A stretch of 64,000 nucleotides of DNA from Massilia sp. 9096 (GCF_000745265.1 NZ_JQNN01000001.1:4588001-4652000); one strand, 5' to 3'; shown: positions 34,257-43,950, numbered from the stretch's first letter. A program made the numbers and translations. Notes: generated by a model not told the origin, from the letters alone.

Positions 34257-34988
34257 CTAGCGGCGCAATGCCGTGAAGGCCGAGAATTCCCACGAACGAA
34301 ATCCCAGCAGCAAGGTAAAACCGTCGCGCTCCTGCGACGGCAAGCGCCGGTCGTTGCGGTGCATGCGCGCCAGCTCGGCGGCCAGCTGATGGATTTTTTC
34401 CACCAGCTCGCCCGCACTCGCCAGCGACAGCCGCGCCGGCAGGCACATCAGCGTTTCGCCTGGCCCGTCGAAGCGGCCATTGAAATAATCGCCGACGACG
34501 TGCTCGCGGAAAAAGCGCTGCACCGGTCCATCCGGCAGCCAACGGAAGGCATTCGAGACGCGCAGCGTGTAGCGGTTCAATGGCTTGAGTTCGATCACGC
34601 CCAGCCGGTCGAGTTCGACCAGCAAGCCGATGCATTCGGCCTGGCTCAAACGGTAGGTTTCGACGACTTGCTCCAGGCTCCAATGACCGAGGCAACAAAT
34701 CGCCACCAGCAGCAGGCGCGGGTTGGCGACCAGCGAGGTCTCCTGCGTCAGCGTCAGCGTGTCGGCCTGGGGGCGGGCGTCGGCGGCGCGCCGCAGCACG
34801 TCCTCCAATGCGATGCCGGCCGCCTGGCAGATCTGCGCCAGGCGCGACAAGGTCATGTCCTTCTGGCCGAACATGCGCTTGATGCTCGATTCGCTCATGG
34901 CGATGCGATCGGCCAGCATTTTATAAGTGATGCCGGCGGCGCGCAGTTCGGCGCGCAGGACATCGAGCAGCATATCGGGAGAGCTCAT
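34257..34988 (-). CDS. XRE-family helix-turn-helix transcriptional regulator
   Basis: A 243-residue protein with an N-terminal HTH (YKMLADRIAMSESSIKRMFGQKDMTLSRLAQICQ split over about 22-55) of Cro/CI type and a C-terminal domain of unknown ligand (HWSLEQVVETYRLSQAECIGLLVELDRLGVIE). The latter looks like a second winged-helix-like segment. It converges on gspC, 16 bases away. No target site is evident. No ribosome-binding site is obvious before the ATG. Confidence 0.8.
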   Translation of the reverse strand: MSSPDMLLDVLRAELRAAGITYKMLADRIAMSESSIKRMFGQKDMTLSRLAQICQAAGIALEDVLRRAADARPQADTLTLTQETSLVANPRLLLVAICCLGHWSLEQVVETYRLSQAECIGLLVELDRLGVIELKPLNRYTLRVSNAFRWLPDGPVQRFFREHVVGDYFNGRFDGPGETLMCLPARLSLASAGELVEKIHQLAAELARMHRNDRRLPSQERDGFTLLLGFRSWEFSAFTALRR

Positions 34989-35099
34989 TGGGCGTAGTGA
35001 TTAATTGACTATGAGTAACAATGTACCCAAGAGTTGGGCCGAGTTCAAGGCACAAAGCTTTCGGTCAATCTTGGCCTTGCTGTTTTGCGCAAGCGGGCG

Positions 35100-35135
35100 A
35101 AAAAAAGCCGCGTTGGAAACAGTTCCCAGCGCGGC
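35100..35135 (-). terminator. Rho-independent terminator of the hslVU group
   Basis: On the minus strand a stem GCCGCG(C)TGGGAAC / (G)TTTCCAACGCGGC is followed by a run of seven U. It lies 47 bases downstream of the small gene at 35183-35380 and ends the hslV-hslU group. Confidence 0.75.
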
Positions 35136-35182
35136 GTATTGTAGAGCGTCCAGGCGGCCTGGCAGTGCAAGGCCGCATCGGT

Positions 35183-35380
35183 TCACTCGTCTTCCGGTTC
35201 CAGCTTGGCCTTCTTGAGCGCGCGCTTGGCGGCCTGGCGCTCGCTCGACAAGGGTTTTTCGTGCGAGCCCGCGGCGCGCTGCTTGGCGAAGCCGGCAAAC
35301 GGGTTGCGCGGCTTGATCGGCGCCGCAGGCTCGACGCGCAGGCGCATTTTCTGCCGGGTTGCTAACGCTTTATTCGCCAC
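35183..35380 (-). CDS. Small basic hypothetical protein
   Basis: A 65-residue protein, highly charged, with basic middle and acidic end (AKRALKKAKLEPEDE). No domain is recognised. The start is GTG with GGAGGGAG six to eleven bases upstream, which is a strong sign of translation. It follows hslU by 25 bases and precedes a terminator, so it is the last gene of the hslV-hslU unit. A role in nucleic acid binding would fit the charge pattern but is only a guess. Confidence 0.7.
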   Translation of the reverse strand: MANKALATRQKMRLRVEPAAPIKPRNPFAGFAKQRAAGSHEKPLSSERQAAKRALKKAKLEPEDE

Positions 35381-35405
35381 TGCCGACTCCCTCCTATTTA
35401 TTTAG

Positions 35406-36749
35406 TTAGAGCACGTACCGCGACAGGTCTTCGTTGACCGCCAGCGCTTCCAGGCGCTCGTTGACGTAGTTGGCGTCGATCGTCAGCGTCTGGCCGGACT
35501 TGTCGCTGGCCGAGTACGAGATCTCTTCGAGCAGCTTTTCCATTACCGTGTACAGGCGGCGCGCGCCGATGTTCTCGGTGCGCTCGTTGACCGAATACGC
35601 GATCTCGGCCAGGCGATGGATGCCTTCCTCGGAGAACTCGAGCTTCACGCCTTCGGTCGCCAGCAGCGACTCGTACTGCTTGGTGAGGCTGGCGTCGGTC
35701 GAGGTCAGGATGCTCTTGAAATCGTCGATCGACAGCGATTCCAGCTCGACGCGGATCGGGAAGCGCCCCTGCAGCTCAGGGATCAGGTCCGAGGGCTTGG
35801 ACAGGTGGAACGCGCCCGAGGCGATGAACAGGATGTGGTCGGTCTTGATCATGCCGTACTTGGTGTTCACGGTCGTGCCCTCGACCAGCGGCAGCAGGTC
35901 GCGCTGCACGCCCGCGCGCGAGACGTCGGCGCCGCCGTGCTCGGAGCGCGAAGCGATCTTGTCGATCTCGTCCAGGAACACGATGCCGTTCTGCTCGACG
36001 TTCTGGATCGCCTTCTGCTTCATTTCGTCTTCGTTGACGAGCTTGGCGGCTTCCTCGTCGATCAGGATCTTCATCGCTTCCTTGATCGTCATCTTTCGTG
36101 TCTTTTTACGGCCGCCGCCGGCGCCGGCGAACATCGACTTGATCTGCTCGGTCATTTCTTCCATGCCCGGCGGCGCCATGATTTCCATCTGTGGCGACGG
36201 CTCGGCCACGTCGATGTCGATTTCCTTGTCGTCGAGCGCACCTTCGCGCAGGCGCTTGCGGAAGGTCTGGCGCGTGGTGTCGCCATCCTTCGATTCGCTG
36301 CCGACGTTGAAGCCGAAGTCGCGCGACGGCGGCACCAGGATGTCGATCACGCGGTCTTCGGCGGCGTCCTCGGCGCGCTGGCGGTTCTTCTTGACTTCGC
36401 TGGCGCGGGTCTGCTTGACGCTGATGTCGATCAGGTCGCGGATGATGGTGTCGACGTCGCGGCCGACGTAGCCGACCTCGGTGAACTTGGTCGCTTCGAC
36501 CTTGATGAACGGCGCATCGGCCAGCTTGGCCAGGCGGCGCGCGATCTCGGTCTTGCCGACACCGGTCGGGCCGATCATCAGGATGTTTTTCGGGGTAATC
36601 TCATGGCGCAGCGGTTCCTCGACCTGCTGGCGGCGCCAGCGGTTACGCAGCGCGATCGACACGGCACGCTTGGCCTTGCCCTGGCCAACCACGTGCTTGT
36701 CGAGTTCCGAAACGATTTCGGACGGGGTCATATTCATGTGATTGCTCAT
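35406..36749 (-). CDS. hslU: HslU ATPase subunit of HslUV protease
   Basis: A 447-residue AAA+ ATPase: start [34 protein letters not shown] partly, Walker [16 protein letters not shown], Walker [12 protein letters not shown], sensor [12 protein letters not shown], and the C-terminal tail NEDLSRYVL that docks to HslV. The I-domain lies between about 110 and 240. It unfolds substrates for HslV in the cytoplasm. It follows hslV by 12 bases. Confidence 0.96.
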   Translation of the reverse strand: MSNHMNMTPSEIVSELDKHVVGQGKAKRAVSIALRNRWRRQQVEEPLRHEITPKNILMIGPTGVGKTEIARRLAKLADAPFIKVEATKFTEVGYVGRDVDTIIRDLIDISVKQTRASEVKKNRQRAEDAAEDRVIDILVPPSRDFGFNVGSESKDGDTTRQTFRKRLREGALDDKEIDIDVAEPSPQMEIMAPPGMEEMTEQIKSMFAGAGGGRKKTRKMTIKEAMKILIDEEAAKLVNEDEMKQKAIQNVEQNGIVFLDEIDKIASRSEHGGADVSRAGVQRDLLPLVEGTTVNTKYGMIKTDHILFIASGAFHLSKPSDLIPELQGRFPIRVELESLSIDDFKSILTSTDASLTKQYESLLATEGVKLEFSEEGIHRLAEIAYSVNERTENIGARRLYTVMEKLLEEISYSASDKSGQTLTIDANYVNERLEALAVNEDLSRYVL

Positions 36750-36761
36750 GTATCTCTTTCG

Positions 36762-37298
36762 TCAGTCGAGCGTCTCGACGATGTGCGACATGTTCGTATA
36801 GATGCACAGCTCGCCGGCGATGGTCAGCGCTTTCTTGACCACGTCAGCCGGGGCCAGGTCGGTATTTTCCTGCAGCGCCTTGGCCGCCGATTGGGCGTAC
36901 ACGCCGCCCGAGCCGATCGCACCGATGCCGTCTTCCGGTTCCAGCACGTCGCCGTTGCCGGTGATGATCAGGGTTTTCTCGCGGTCGGCCACCAGCAGCA
37001 TGGCTTCCAGGCGGCGCAGCACGCGGTCGGTGCGCCAGTCCTTGGCCAGTTCGACCGAAGCGCGCAGCAGGTTGCCCTGGTGTTTTTCGAGTTTTGCCTC
37101 AAAGCGGTCGAGCAGCGTGAAGGCGTCGGCGGTACCGCCGGCGAAGCCGCACAAGACCTTGTTCTGGTAGAGCTTGCGCACCTTGCGCGCCGAACCCTTC
37201 ATGACGACGTTGCCCAGGGTGACTTGGCCATCGCCGCCGAGCGCGACCTGGTTGCCGCGCCGGGCACTCACGATGGTCGTGCCGTGAAATTGTTCCAT
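36762..37298 (-). CDS. hslV: HslV peptidase subunit of HslUV protease
   Basis: A 178-residue proteasome-like N-terminal threonine peptidase. The propeptide MEQFHG is cleaved to expose Thr7 ([21 protein letters not shown]). It forms a double hexamer with HslU caps. hslV-hslU order with a 12-base gap is standard. A 107-base gap separates it from the STAS gene upstream on the same strand. Confidence 0.96.
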   Translation of the reverse strand: MEQFHGTTIVSARRGNQVALGGDGQVTLGNVVMKGSARKVRKLYQNKVLCGFAGGTADAFTLLDRFEAKLEKHQGNLLRASVELAKDWRTDRVLRRLEAMLLVADREKTLIITGNGDVLEPEDGIGAIGSGGVYAQSAAKALQENTDLAPADVVKKALTIAGELCIYTNMSHIVETLD

Positions 37299-37405
37299 AG
37301 TTGCCTCGTGGTTGATCTACCCACCGGAAGTGGGGGTGCTGCAACAGATTGCAAGACTATATTGCAGAGCGACGCGGCCGAGCGGCGCCCAGGCTTGGCG
37401 TGCGA

Positions 37406-38707
37406 TCAGTACTTGTGGGCGTACAGGCGCGCGGCCTCGCCCGCGCCCAGCAGGCGCAGCAGGGCGGCCACGAGATGGTTCAGGTCGCGCAGTTCGATGC
37501 TGCGCTCGCCCGCCGCGAGCGCGCGCAGCTGCGCGGCCAGCGCAGTCGCGGCGCCATAATCGATGCGCGCCAGGCGCGAGCCGTCCAGCACCAGCGTGGC
37601 GTGGCGCGCCGCGTGGGCGTCGATGGCCGCCAGCAGGGCGGCGCTGTCGCCCTCGACTACGCCAGGCAGGAGGAAGCGGTCGCCCTCCGTCGCCCGCGCG
37701 GCGCCGACGCTGAGGGCGGTGCGTGCCGGCGCCTCGAACGAGGGCGGCGAGACTTCGAAGGTGATGCAATAGTCCATTGCCGTTTCCTCGAAATCCTTTT
37801 CGTGGTTCATCAGGAGCAGCAGTTCGAGCAGCAGCAGCCAGGGCGCTTCGCTGGCGTCGCGCGCGCCGATGACCAGCATCGGGCGCAGCAACGCTACCAG
37901 GTGGTCGGCGCCGGCCAGGATCAGTTCGCGCCCCGTCTGGCGCAGCGTCTGCAGCGCCGACAGCAGCACGGCGCAGCCTTCCGGCGTGACCCGGGCGACC
38001 GCGCTGAACTGCAGCCGCACGACTGGCGTGTCGGACGGCGCAAGGATGCGCGCCAGTTGCACGCCGGCGCCGGCATCGAGGGCGCCGGACAGGCTCGCGG
38101 TCGGCGTCGCGCCCACAAAAGGCTGACCGGCTTCCGCGGCGGCCAGCGGCGCAAAGGCCGGCGGCGAGGTTTCGAAGTGGCTGGCGTAGTCGATGGCGAT
38201 GCTTTCGAAATCCGCTTCGCGCGCGCTGGCCTGGTACAGGTCGAACAGCATCCACCAAGGCAGGCGTTCGCTGCGTCCGGCGTCAACCAGGCAGGCGCGC
38301 AGCAAATGCTCGGCGGCATTAAGCTGGCCATTGGCGTACAGGATCGCGGCTTCCTCGACTGCCGGCGCATTGGCCGCGGTGGCGGCCAGGTCCGGCAAGT
38401 CCGGCGCGCCGAGCAGGCCATCGGTGTTGAGGTCGATGAGCGGGGCGCTGGCCGCGCCCGAGGCCACGGCCGGGGCGCGCCGGTTGCCGACCCAGGCATC
38501 GTCGTCGAAGATGTCGGACGCCATCTCGAGCTCGATCTCGTCGATCTTGGCGGCGGTGGCGCGCGCGATTTCGCGCTGGCGGGCGCGCTCGGCTTCGGTA
38601 TCGAGCGGCATGCGCGTGATGGGACCGGGATCGTGCGCGCGTGGGCGCGACGGCGCCTCCGCGGCCGGTGCATCAATCTTTTTCTTCAGAAAGGACAAAA
38701 GCCCCAC
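37406..38707 (-). CDS. Protein with duplicated helical-STAS modules
   Basis: A 433-residue cytoplasmic protein with no signal. After a low-complexity N-terminus (1-110) come two copies of a module: a helical segment with the shared pattern D/E-FE-x2-A-x-DY-x3-FE-x-SPP-x-F (about 150-185 and 289-325), each followed by a STAS-like domain (about 196-285 and 339-430). STAS domains bind partner proteins or nucleotides, as in anti-sigma antagonists and MlaB. The Ser commonly phosphorylated in anti-anti-sigma factors is not evident. The start is GTG at 38707, with AGGAG four bases upstream; the longer frame upstream has no support. It is upstream of hslV on the same strand. Confidence 0.7.
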   Translation of the reverse strand: MGLLSFLKKKIDAPAAEAPSRPRAHDPGPITRMPLDTEAERARQREIARATAAKIDEIELEMASDIFDDDAWVGNRRAPAVASGAASAPLIDLNTDGLLGAPDLPDLAATAANAPAVEEAAILYANGQLNAAEHLLRACLVDAGRSERLPWWMLFDLYQASAREADFESIAIDYASHFETSPPAFAPLAAAEAGQPFVGATPTASLSGALDAGAGVQLARILAPSDTPVVRLQFSAVARVTPEGCAVLLSALQTLRQTGRELILAGADHLVALLRPMLVIGARDASEAPWLLLLELLLLMNHEKDFEETAMDYCITFEVSPPSFEAPARTALSVGAARATEGDRFLLPGVVEGDSAALLAAIDAHAARHATLVLDGSRLARIDYGAATALAAQLRALAAGERSIELRDLNHLVAALLRLLGAGEAARLYAHKY

Positions 38708-38944
38708 GTCGCTCCTCGCCTTCGGACATACCACGCACCGTTGCGCAGCAGCGCATGGCACGCCATGCCAGGCCGCTCGGATTCCTTTGTTTGTCGGTCG
38801 AGACAGTAGCACGACAATGCGCGCAGGGTGAGGCGCGCACCTGCGCTGCCTCAAGCAACCGGCAAACCAGCGCTAGTGTATCCCATGGGAAACAAAAGCG
38901 GTCATACCGTTCGGCAACGCGTGGTGCAGGGCAAGGCCCCAAAT

Positions 38945-38976
38945 AAAAAAGCATGCGGTGCGCCGCATGCTTTTTT
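38945..38976. terminator. Bidirectional terminator downstream of dksA
   Basis: A 14-bp perfect stem (AAAAAAGCATGCGG / CCGCATGCTTTTTT) with a 4-nt loop. It lies 18 bases after the dksA stop on the minus strand and would isolate dksA from the STAS gene. Confidence 0.85.
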
Positions 38977-38994
38977 GTCGGGGTCACATGCGGA

Positions 38995-39447
38995 TCAGTC
39001 GCCGTAGAGCTTCTGCTTCAGCTCGCGGCGTTGCTGGGCTTCCAGCGACAGGGTGGCGGTCGGACGGGCGATCAGTCGCGCTACGCCGATCGGTTCGCCG
39101 GTTTCGTCGCACCAGCCGTATTCGCCGGACTCGATGGCCGCCAGCGATTGCTGGACCTTCTTGAGCAGCTTGCGCTCACGGTCGCGGGTGCGCAGTTCCA
39201 GCGCGTGCTCTTTCTCGATGGTGGCACGGTCGGCCGGATCGGGAACCAGGACCGTTTCGCGCAGGTGCTCAGTCGTCTCGCCGGCGTTTTTCAGCAGCTC
39301 TTTCTCGAGTTCCTGGAGGCGGTTCTTGAAGAACGCCAGCTGTGCCGGATTCATGTAGTCCGCGTCGCCCATCGCCCGAATTTCTTCTTCCGTCAGGAGG
39401 CGTTCTTCGGGCTGCGCAACGGTATTCGGTTTGGTTGTTTTAGTCAT
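38995..39447 (-). CDS. dksA: DksA-family RNA polymerase-binding factor, cysteine-poor
   Basis: A 150-residue protein with the DksA coiled coil, the tip motif DPAD (Asp70, Asp73), and the C-terminal globular segment GVARLIARPTATLSLEAQQRRE. Of the four zinc-finger Cys of E. coli DksA only Cys113 remains (YGWCDETGEPIG; LSLEA in place of the second pair). Such variants are common among proteobacteria and probably fold without zinc. It modulates transcription with ppGpp. It is next to a COG0523 GTPase gene. Confidence 0.9.
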   Translation of the reverse strand: MTKTTKPNTVAQPEERLLTEEEIRAMGDADYMNPAQLAFFKNRLQELEKELLKNAGETTEHLRETVLVPDPADRATIEKEHALELRTRDRERKLLKKVQQSLAAIESGEYGWCDETGEPIGVARLIARPTATLSLEAQQRRELKQKLYGD

Positions 39448-39678
39448 GACTTCACTTACCTTTGATACGACAGAGTTTCCATTTTATCAGCTAACTCAGC
39501 GGTTACCGTTCTGTGGTGCGTACGCTGGTCGGCTGCCGTGACGGCGGATTTGTCCGCCTATCCCGTCCCCGGCTGTGCGGACGGGATCATTCAGTCGTTC
39601 AACTACAGATTGCGTCGCAGATCAGATATGCCGACAAGCACTCGATCTGCCGGACGCGCAATACAGAACCGGAGTAGT

Positions 39679-40728
39679 TTATACCAAACATTGTTCCAAT
39701 CCGCGGATAAAGACATCTTTCGGTAAATTTTTACCAATAAAGACCATTTTGCTGCTGCGTGCTTCGTTATCAGCCCACTTTGCACCGAGGTCACTGCCCA
39801 TGATTTGATGCACACCTTGGAATACCACCTTGCGATCGGCGCCGGCCATCGACAATACGCCCTTGTAACGCAACATATTTGGTCCGAACACTTGAACCAT
39901 GCTGCCTAGGAATTGATCGAGACGTTCGGGATCGAACGCGCGCTCGCTTTTGAACACGAACGCGGCGATGTCGTCGGTATGGTGGCTGTGATGGTGATCG
40001 TGGCTGTGGTCGCAAGCTTCGGTGTGGACGTGGTCGTGGCCGTGCTCATGGCCGTGATCGTGCGCTTCCTCGGCGGTGAGGAAGGCCGGGTCCAGCTCCA
40101 GCTTGTCGTTCAGATTGAAGCCGCGCAGGTCGAGCACTTCGCTGATCGGCGCGCGGCCGAAATCCGACGTGCTGATCGGGGCACGCGGGTTGATGCGGCG
40201 TATGCGCGCCTTTAAGGTGTCGAGCGCAGCGGCGTCGACCAGGTCGGTTTTCGACATCAGGATCTTGTCCGCGAAGCCGACCTGGCGCTGGGCTTCTTCG
40301 TTGTGGTCCAGCTGGTCCATGCCATGGCGCGCATCGACCACGGTGACGACCGCGTCGAGCAGGTAATGTGCACCGACTTCCTCGTCGACGAAGAAGGTCT
40401 GGGCCACCGGACCCGGGTTCGCCAGGCCGGTGGTTTCGATGACCACGCGGTCGAACTGGATCTCGCCGGCGTCGCGTTTGCGCGCCAGATTCGTCAAGGC
40501 GACGATCAAGTCACCGCGCACGGTGCAGCAGATGCAGCCATTGTTCATCTCGACGATCTGCTCGCTCGAATCCTGGACAAGGATTTCGTTGTCGATGTTT
40601 TCCTGGCCGAATTCGTTCTCGATGACGGCGATGCGCAGGCCGTGCTCTTCCTGCAGGATACGGTTGAGCAGCGTGGTTTTGCCGGCCCCGAGGAAGCCGG
40701 TCAGGATGGTGCTGGGAATCAATTCCAT
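39679..40728 (-). CDS. COG0523 (CobW/ZNG1-like) GTP-dependent metallochaperone
   Basis: A 349-residue G3E GTPase: P-loop TGFLGAGKTT (10-19), ENEFG, the CxCC metal motif GCICC (64-68), Walker B ETTGLANPGP and the guanine motif SKTDLVD. A His-rich stretch (about 223-250, more than a dozen His with Asp/Glu) forms a metal-binding loop, and the C-terminal CobW_C domain follows. These proteins deliver zinc or other metals under limitation. The start at 40728 is chosen over 40746 because GGAAAG lies just before it. It is upstream of dksA on the same strand. Confidence 0.9.
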   Translation of the reverse strand: MELIPSTILTGFLGAGKTTLLNRILQEEHGLRIAVIENEFGQENIDNEILVQDSSEQIVEMNNGCICCTVRGDLIVALTNLARKRDAGEIQFDRVVIETTGLANPGPVAQTFFVDEEVGAHYLLDAVVTVVDARHGMDQLDHNEEAQRQVGFADKILMSKTDLVDAAALDTLKARIRRINPRAPISTSDFGRAPISEVLDLRGFNLNDKLELDPAFLTAEEAHDHGHEHGHDHVHTEACDHSHDHHHSHHTDDIAAFVFKSERAFDPERLDQFLGSMVQVFGPNMLRYKGVLSMAGADRKVVFQGVHQIMGSDLGAKWADNEARSSKMVFIGKNLPKDVFIRGLEQCLV

Positions 40729-40890
40729 ATTTCGCTTTCCGATCATTCAAGCCGCAATGGGCCGTAGAGAATCGGAAGATTATGCCGGAATTTTGACAAT
40801 GCCACCACCAACCGTGCCGACGTGAATCGTGCTTTTACCCCGTTTGATATCTGGCGACTGCAGCTGCGGCAATCGATGCGGTTACCCGGC

Positions 40891-41829
40891 TTATTTCACT
40901 TTGGCGCGCGGATGCGCGCGATCGTAGACGGCGGCGAGGTGCTGGAAATCGAGCGAGGTATAGATCTGGGTCGAGGTGATGCTCGCATGGCCGAGCAATT
41001 CCTGCACAGCGCGCAAGTCGCCCGAGGATTGCAGCAAGTGCGAGGCGAACGAATGGCGCAGCACGTGCGGATGGACGTGCACCGGCATGCCGGCCTTGAT
41101 CGCGTGGGCCTTGAGGCGCGATTGCACCACGCGCGCACTGATCCGGGTGGTGCGCGTTGACAGGAACAGCGCCTGGCTGCCGTCGCGCGCGGGCGGGCGC
41201 ACCGCGAGCCAGGCTTGCAGCGCCGTGCACGCCGGCGCGCCGACCGGCACGCGGCGCATCTTGTTGCCTTTGCCGGTGACCACGACTTCCTGCGTTTCCA
41301 GTTCCAGCCAGCCGAGCGAGGCCGCCTGGCCATCCCGGGCGGCGACATGGTGGACGTCGAGCCCGGCCAGTTCGGATACCCGCAAGCCGCTCGAATACAG
41401 CAGCTCGAACATGGCGCGGTCGCACAACTCGGCCGGTTCGGGATGGCCATGTGTCTGGTTGTCCATCAGCTTGACTGCGTCGTCGACGGCCAGCGCCTTC
41501 GGCAGCCGCTTGGCGCGGCGCGGCGCGCGCACGCCCTCGACCGGGTTGGCGCTCAAGGTCGTCTGGCGCGACAGCCACTCGAAAAAGCCGCGCCAGCCGG
41601 ACAGCTTGCGCGCGATCGAGGTCGGGCTCTGGCCATCGGCGTGCAGTTTGGCGGCAAAGCGGCGGATATCGAAATGCGTCAGCGCCGGCCAGTCGGCATG
41701 GCCGGCCAGGCGCGCCAGCTCGGCCAGGTCACGGCCGTAAGCGGCGATGGTGTGCGCCGACAGCTTGCGCTGCGTGGCAAGCTCGGCCAGATAGCGGCCG
41801 GTCCACTCGTCGACGGCCGCGCTGCTCAT
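40891..41829 (-). CDS. xerC: Tyrosine recombinase XerC
   Basis: A 312-residue Xer recombinase: core-binding domain (SAHTIAAYGRDLAELARLAG), and catalytic residues Arg150 (SSGLRVSELAGL), Lys189 (KGNKMRRVP), His255 and Arg258 (HVLRHS), His281 (LLGHASI) and Tyr290 (STQIYTS). It resolves chromosome dimers at dif with XerD. The open frame extends to 42012 over the DUF484 gene; the ATG at 41829 overlaps nothing beyond the neighbour's stop and gives the usual start. DUF484-xerC is a conserved pair. Confidence 0.93.
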   Translation of the reverse strand: MSSAAVDEWTGRYLAELATQRKLSAHTIAAYGRDLAELARLAGHADWPALTHFDIRRFAAKLHADGQSPTSIARKLSGWRGFFEWLSRQTTLSANPVEGVRAPRRAKRLPKALAVDDAVKLMDNQTHGHPEPAELCDRAMFELLYSSGLRVSELAGLDVHHVAARDGQAASLGWLELETQEVVVTGKGNKMRRVPVGAPACTALQAWLAVRPPARDGSQALFLSTRTTRISARVVQSRLKAHAIKAGMPVHVHPHVLRHSFASHLLQSSGDLRAVQELLGHASITSTQIYTSLDFQHLAAVYDRAHPRAKVK

Positions 41830-41830
41830 C

Positions 41831-42508
41831 TCAGGCGCGCAGCGGGGCCAGCGCGGTACTGGCGGTTTCGCCGATGTGGACCAGGAAATCGGTCGCCATC
41901 GACGCGCCGAAACGTTCCGGGTCCGGCGAGCCCAGCACCAGCAAACCGAATACCTTGCCGGCCGCGCGCAGCGGCAGCAGGGCGGTCGAGCGGATTTTAT
42001 CCGCGTCGTCAAGCCAGCGCACCGCCTCGAAATCCTTGTTCGGACCGCAATAGGGCGCGCGCAGGCTGCTGGCGAACAGGCGCACGTCGTCGCTCAGGCC
42101 GGTGGCGAACCAGGCGTCGGCATGGGCCGGGTTCAGGTCCCACAGGCGCAGGCTGGCTTGCGGCACGACGAAATGCTTGACCAGTCCATCGATCACGGCG
42201 CGCGGCATGTCGGTCGGCGTCGCGGCGGCGGGCGCGCCGGCACGCAGCAGCTGCTGGGTCCAGCCATGGAAGCGGCTGGCGATCGTCGCGTTCTCGTCGG
42301 CACGGCGCATCAGTTCGGCCATGCGCAACTCGAGCGCTTTGTATTTGTCGCGCATCATTTCCATCTGCCGTTCCTGCAACGATACGGCGCGCCCGGTCAG
42401 TGGACTGGACAGCTTGACTTCGCCCAGCAGGCCGGCATGCTCTTCAAAAAACTGCGGGTTGTCGACCAGGTATTGGGCGATGGCAGTCGAATCCAGTGTT
42501 ACGGTCAT
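41831..42508 (-). CDS. DUF484 family protein
   Basis: A 225-residue protein: N-terminal IAQYLVDNPQFFEEHAGLL, a coiled-coil region (LQERQMEMMRDKYKALELRMAEL split across about 45-70) and a GAF-like C-terminal domain (KIRSTALLPLRAAGKVFGLLVLGS). The function is unknown, but the gene lies directly upstream of xerC in most proteobacteria; here they are one base apart. The ATG at 42508 is chosen because the upstream frame does not resemble the family. Confidence 0.88.
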   Translation of the reverse strand: MTVTLDSTAIAQYLVDNPQFFEEHAGLLGEVKLSSPLTGRAVSLQERQMEMMRDKYKALELRMAELMRRADENATIASRFHGWTQQLLRAGAPAAATPTDMPRAVIDGLVKHFVVPQASLRLWDLNPAHADAWFATGLSDDVRLFASSLRAPYCGPNKDFEAVRWLDDADKIRSTALLPLRAAGKVFGLLVLGSPDPERFGASMATDFLVHIGETASTALAPLRA

Positions 42509-42618
42509 TGATGCGTCTTGCAAAATGGGTGGACTGCCCATTTTACCTGACTGCAACCCTGCAACGCAGCCAAAACCTGCGCCAGCCGGCGCCACCGTGG
42601 CGCGGATGTCATGTCTGG

Positions 42619-43890
42619 TCAAAACTTGTGGCGGATGCCGAGCTGGAACGCGCGCCCGTCTTCGCCCGACGCGCGGGTAAAGCCACCCGGCGTGCCCGCG
42701 ATGGCCGGGCTGTATTGCGCTGCATTCTGGTTGTGGATGAACGCCGCCACGGCGTAGATGTCGGTGCGCTTCGACAAATAATAGTGGTAGCCGAGCGCGA
42801 ACAGGGTCGCGTCGCTGTCCGACGCCGTGTGGTCGTTCTGGCGCGCGACCGAGACCATGATGCGTCCCGGACCGTAGCGGTAGTGCAGGCCGGCCTGGTA
42901 GCTGGTCGCATCGATCTGGCTGTTGACGCTGATGTTGTTGACGAAGACGGCGCGCAGCAGCGCGGCGGTGGCCGGGCCGAAAGCGGTCAGCTGGGGTGCA
43001 ATCTGCGTGTCCCAACCGGTGACGTACAGCGGCAGCAGGGCGGAATGAGGGTTGCGCTGGTCGTGCCAGCCGGCGAAGAATTTCCAGTCGCCCCAGGTGT
43101 AGGAGCCGCCGGCCGTGGAAGAGCGCAGGCTCGGCAGGCCGGACGGGTCGTAACCGCGGTTGTTGCCGACGCCGACGTCCCAGCCATGGGCTTTATAAGT
43201 GATGGCCGCACCCCAGAACTTGTTGTAAAACCCGTAGTAGCCGGAGCCTTTGCCGGCGATCATGACCGATGCACCCAAGCCTGAGGGCAGCAGGACACGG
43301 TATTGCAGGGCCCGCTGCGAGCGGATATCGGCGCCGAGCGCAGTGAAGCCGGCCGTGCCGCCGATAATGCTGCCCCAGGTGCCGCCGGTGCCCACTTCGA
43401 AGGTATCTGCGGCGGCGAATACTTCGTAGCCGGGCGTGTACATGCGGCCGAGCAGCAGGGCGCCGATCGGCGTGACCAGGCCGACCATCGACGTGCGGTC
43501 GAACAGCGCGTGCTCGGGATTGACCGCAGCCTGGCCCACGGGTTGCAAGGCGCGCAGCACGGCGCCGAGGACCGGGGCCGGCAGCGCTTCCATGCCGCGC
43601 GTCAGGTAGTAACCCTGGTTTTCGTTGAGCAAGGTCGGCCACTGCAGGCCGGTATCGAGTTCGACGCGCGCTTCCAGGTCGAACACGGCCTTGAAGCCGT
43701 TGCCCAGCTCCTCATTACCTTTGACGCCGAGGCGCGATCCTTCGGCGCCGCCACTGAAAAGCTTGACCGGGCTGCCGCGCTGCCATGCGACGCCGGCGTC
43801 GGCCACGCCGTAGAGCTGGACGCTGGATTGCGCCAGCGCGGCAATGGGAAAACAGATGCCCGCGAACGCGGCAAGCAAAATCTTGTTCAT
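42619..43890 (-). CDS. Gram-negative trimeric porin (OmpC-like)
   Basis: A 423-residue outer-membrane porin: signal peptide MNKILLAAFAGICFPIAALAQ, first strand SSVQLYGVADAGVAW, the ELGNGFKAVFDLEARVELDTG motif and a terminal Phe (QLGIRHKF), as expected for Bam recognition. It lets small solutes across the outer membrane. It follows another porin gene with a 129-base gap and shares its overall layout, so the pair may be an old duplication; sequence divergence is visible. Confidence 0.9.
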   Translation of the reverse strand: MNKILLAAFAGICFPIAALAQSSVQLYGVADAGVAWQRGSPVKLFSGGAEGSRLGVKGNEELGNGFKAVFDLEARVELDTGLQWPTLLNENQGYYLTRGMEALPAPVLGAVLRALQPVGQAAVNPEHALFDRTSMVGLVTPIGALLLGRMYTPGYEVFAAADTFEVGTGGTWGSIIGGTAGFTALGADIRSQRALQYRVLLPSGLGASVMIAGKGSGYYGFYNKFWGAAITYKAHGWDVGVGNNRGYDPSGLPSLRSSTAGGSYTWGDWKFFAGWHDQRNPHSALLPLYVTGWDTQIAPQLTAFGPATAALLRAVFVNNISVNSQIDATSYQAGLHYRYGPGRIMVSVARQNDHTASDSDATLFALGYHYYLSKRTDIYAVAAFIHNQNAAQYSPAIAGTPGGFTRASGEDGRAFQLGIRHKF

Positions 43891-43950
43891 CGCATCTCCA
43901 TGGTCGGTGCAACAATAAGTTGCGCTAATCCCACAAAGCCCAGATGTGCC

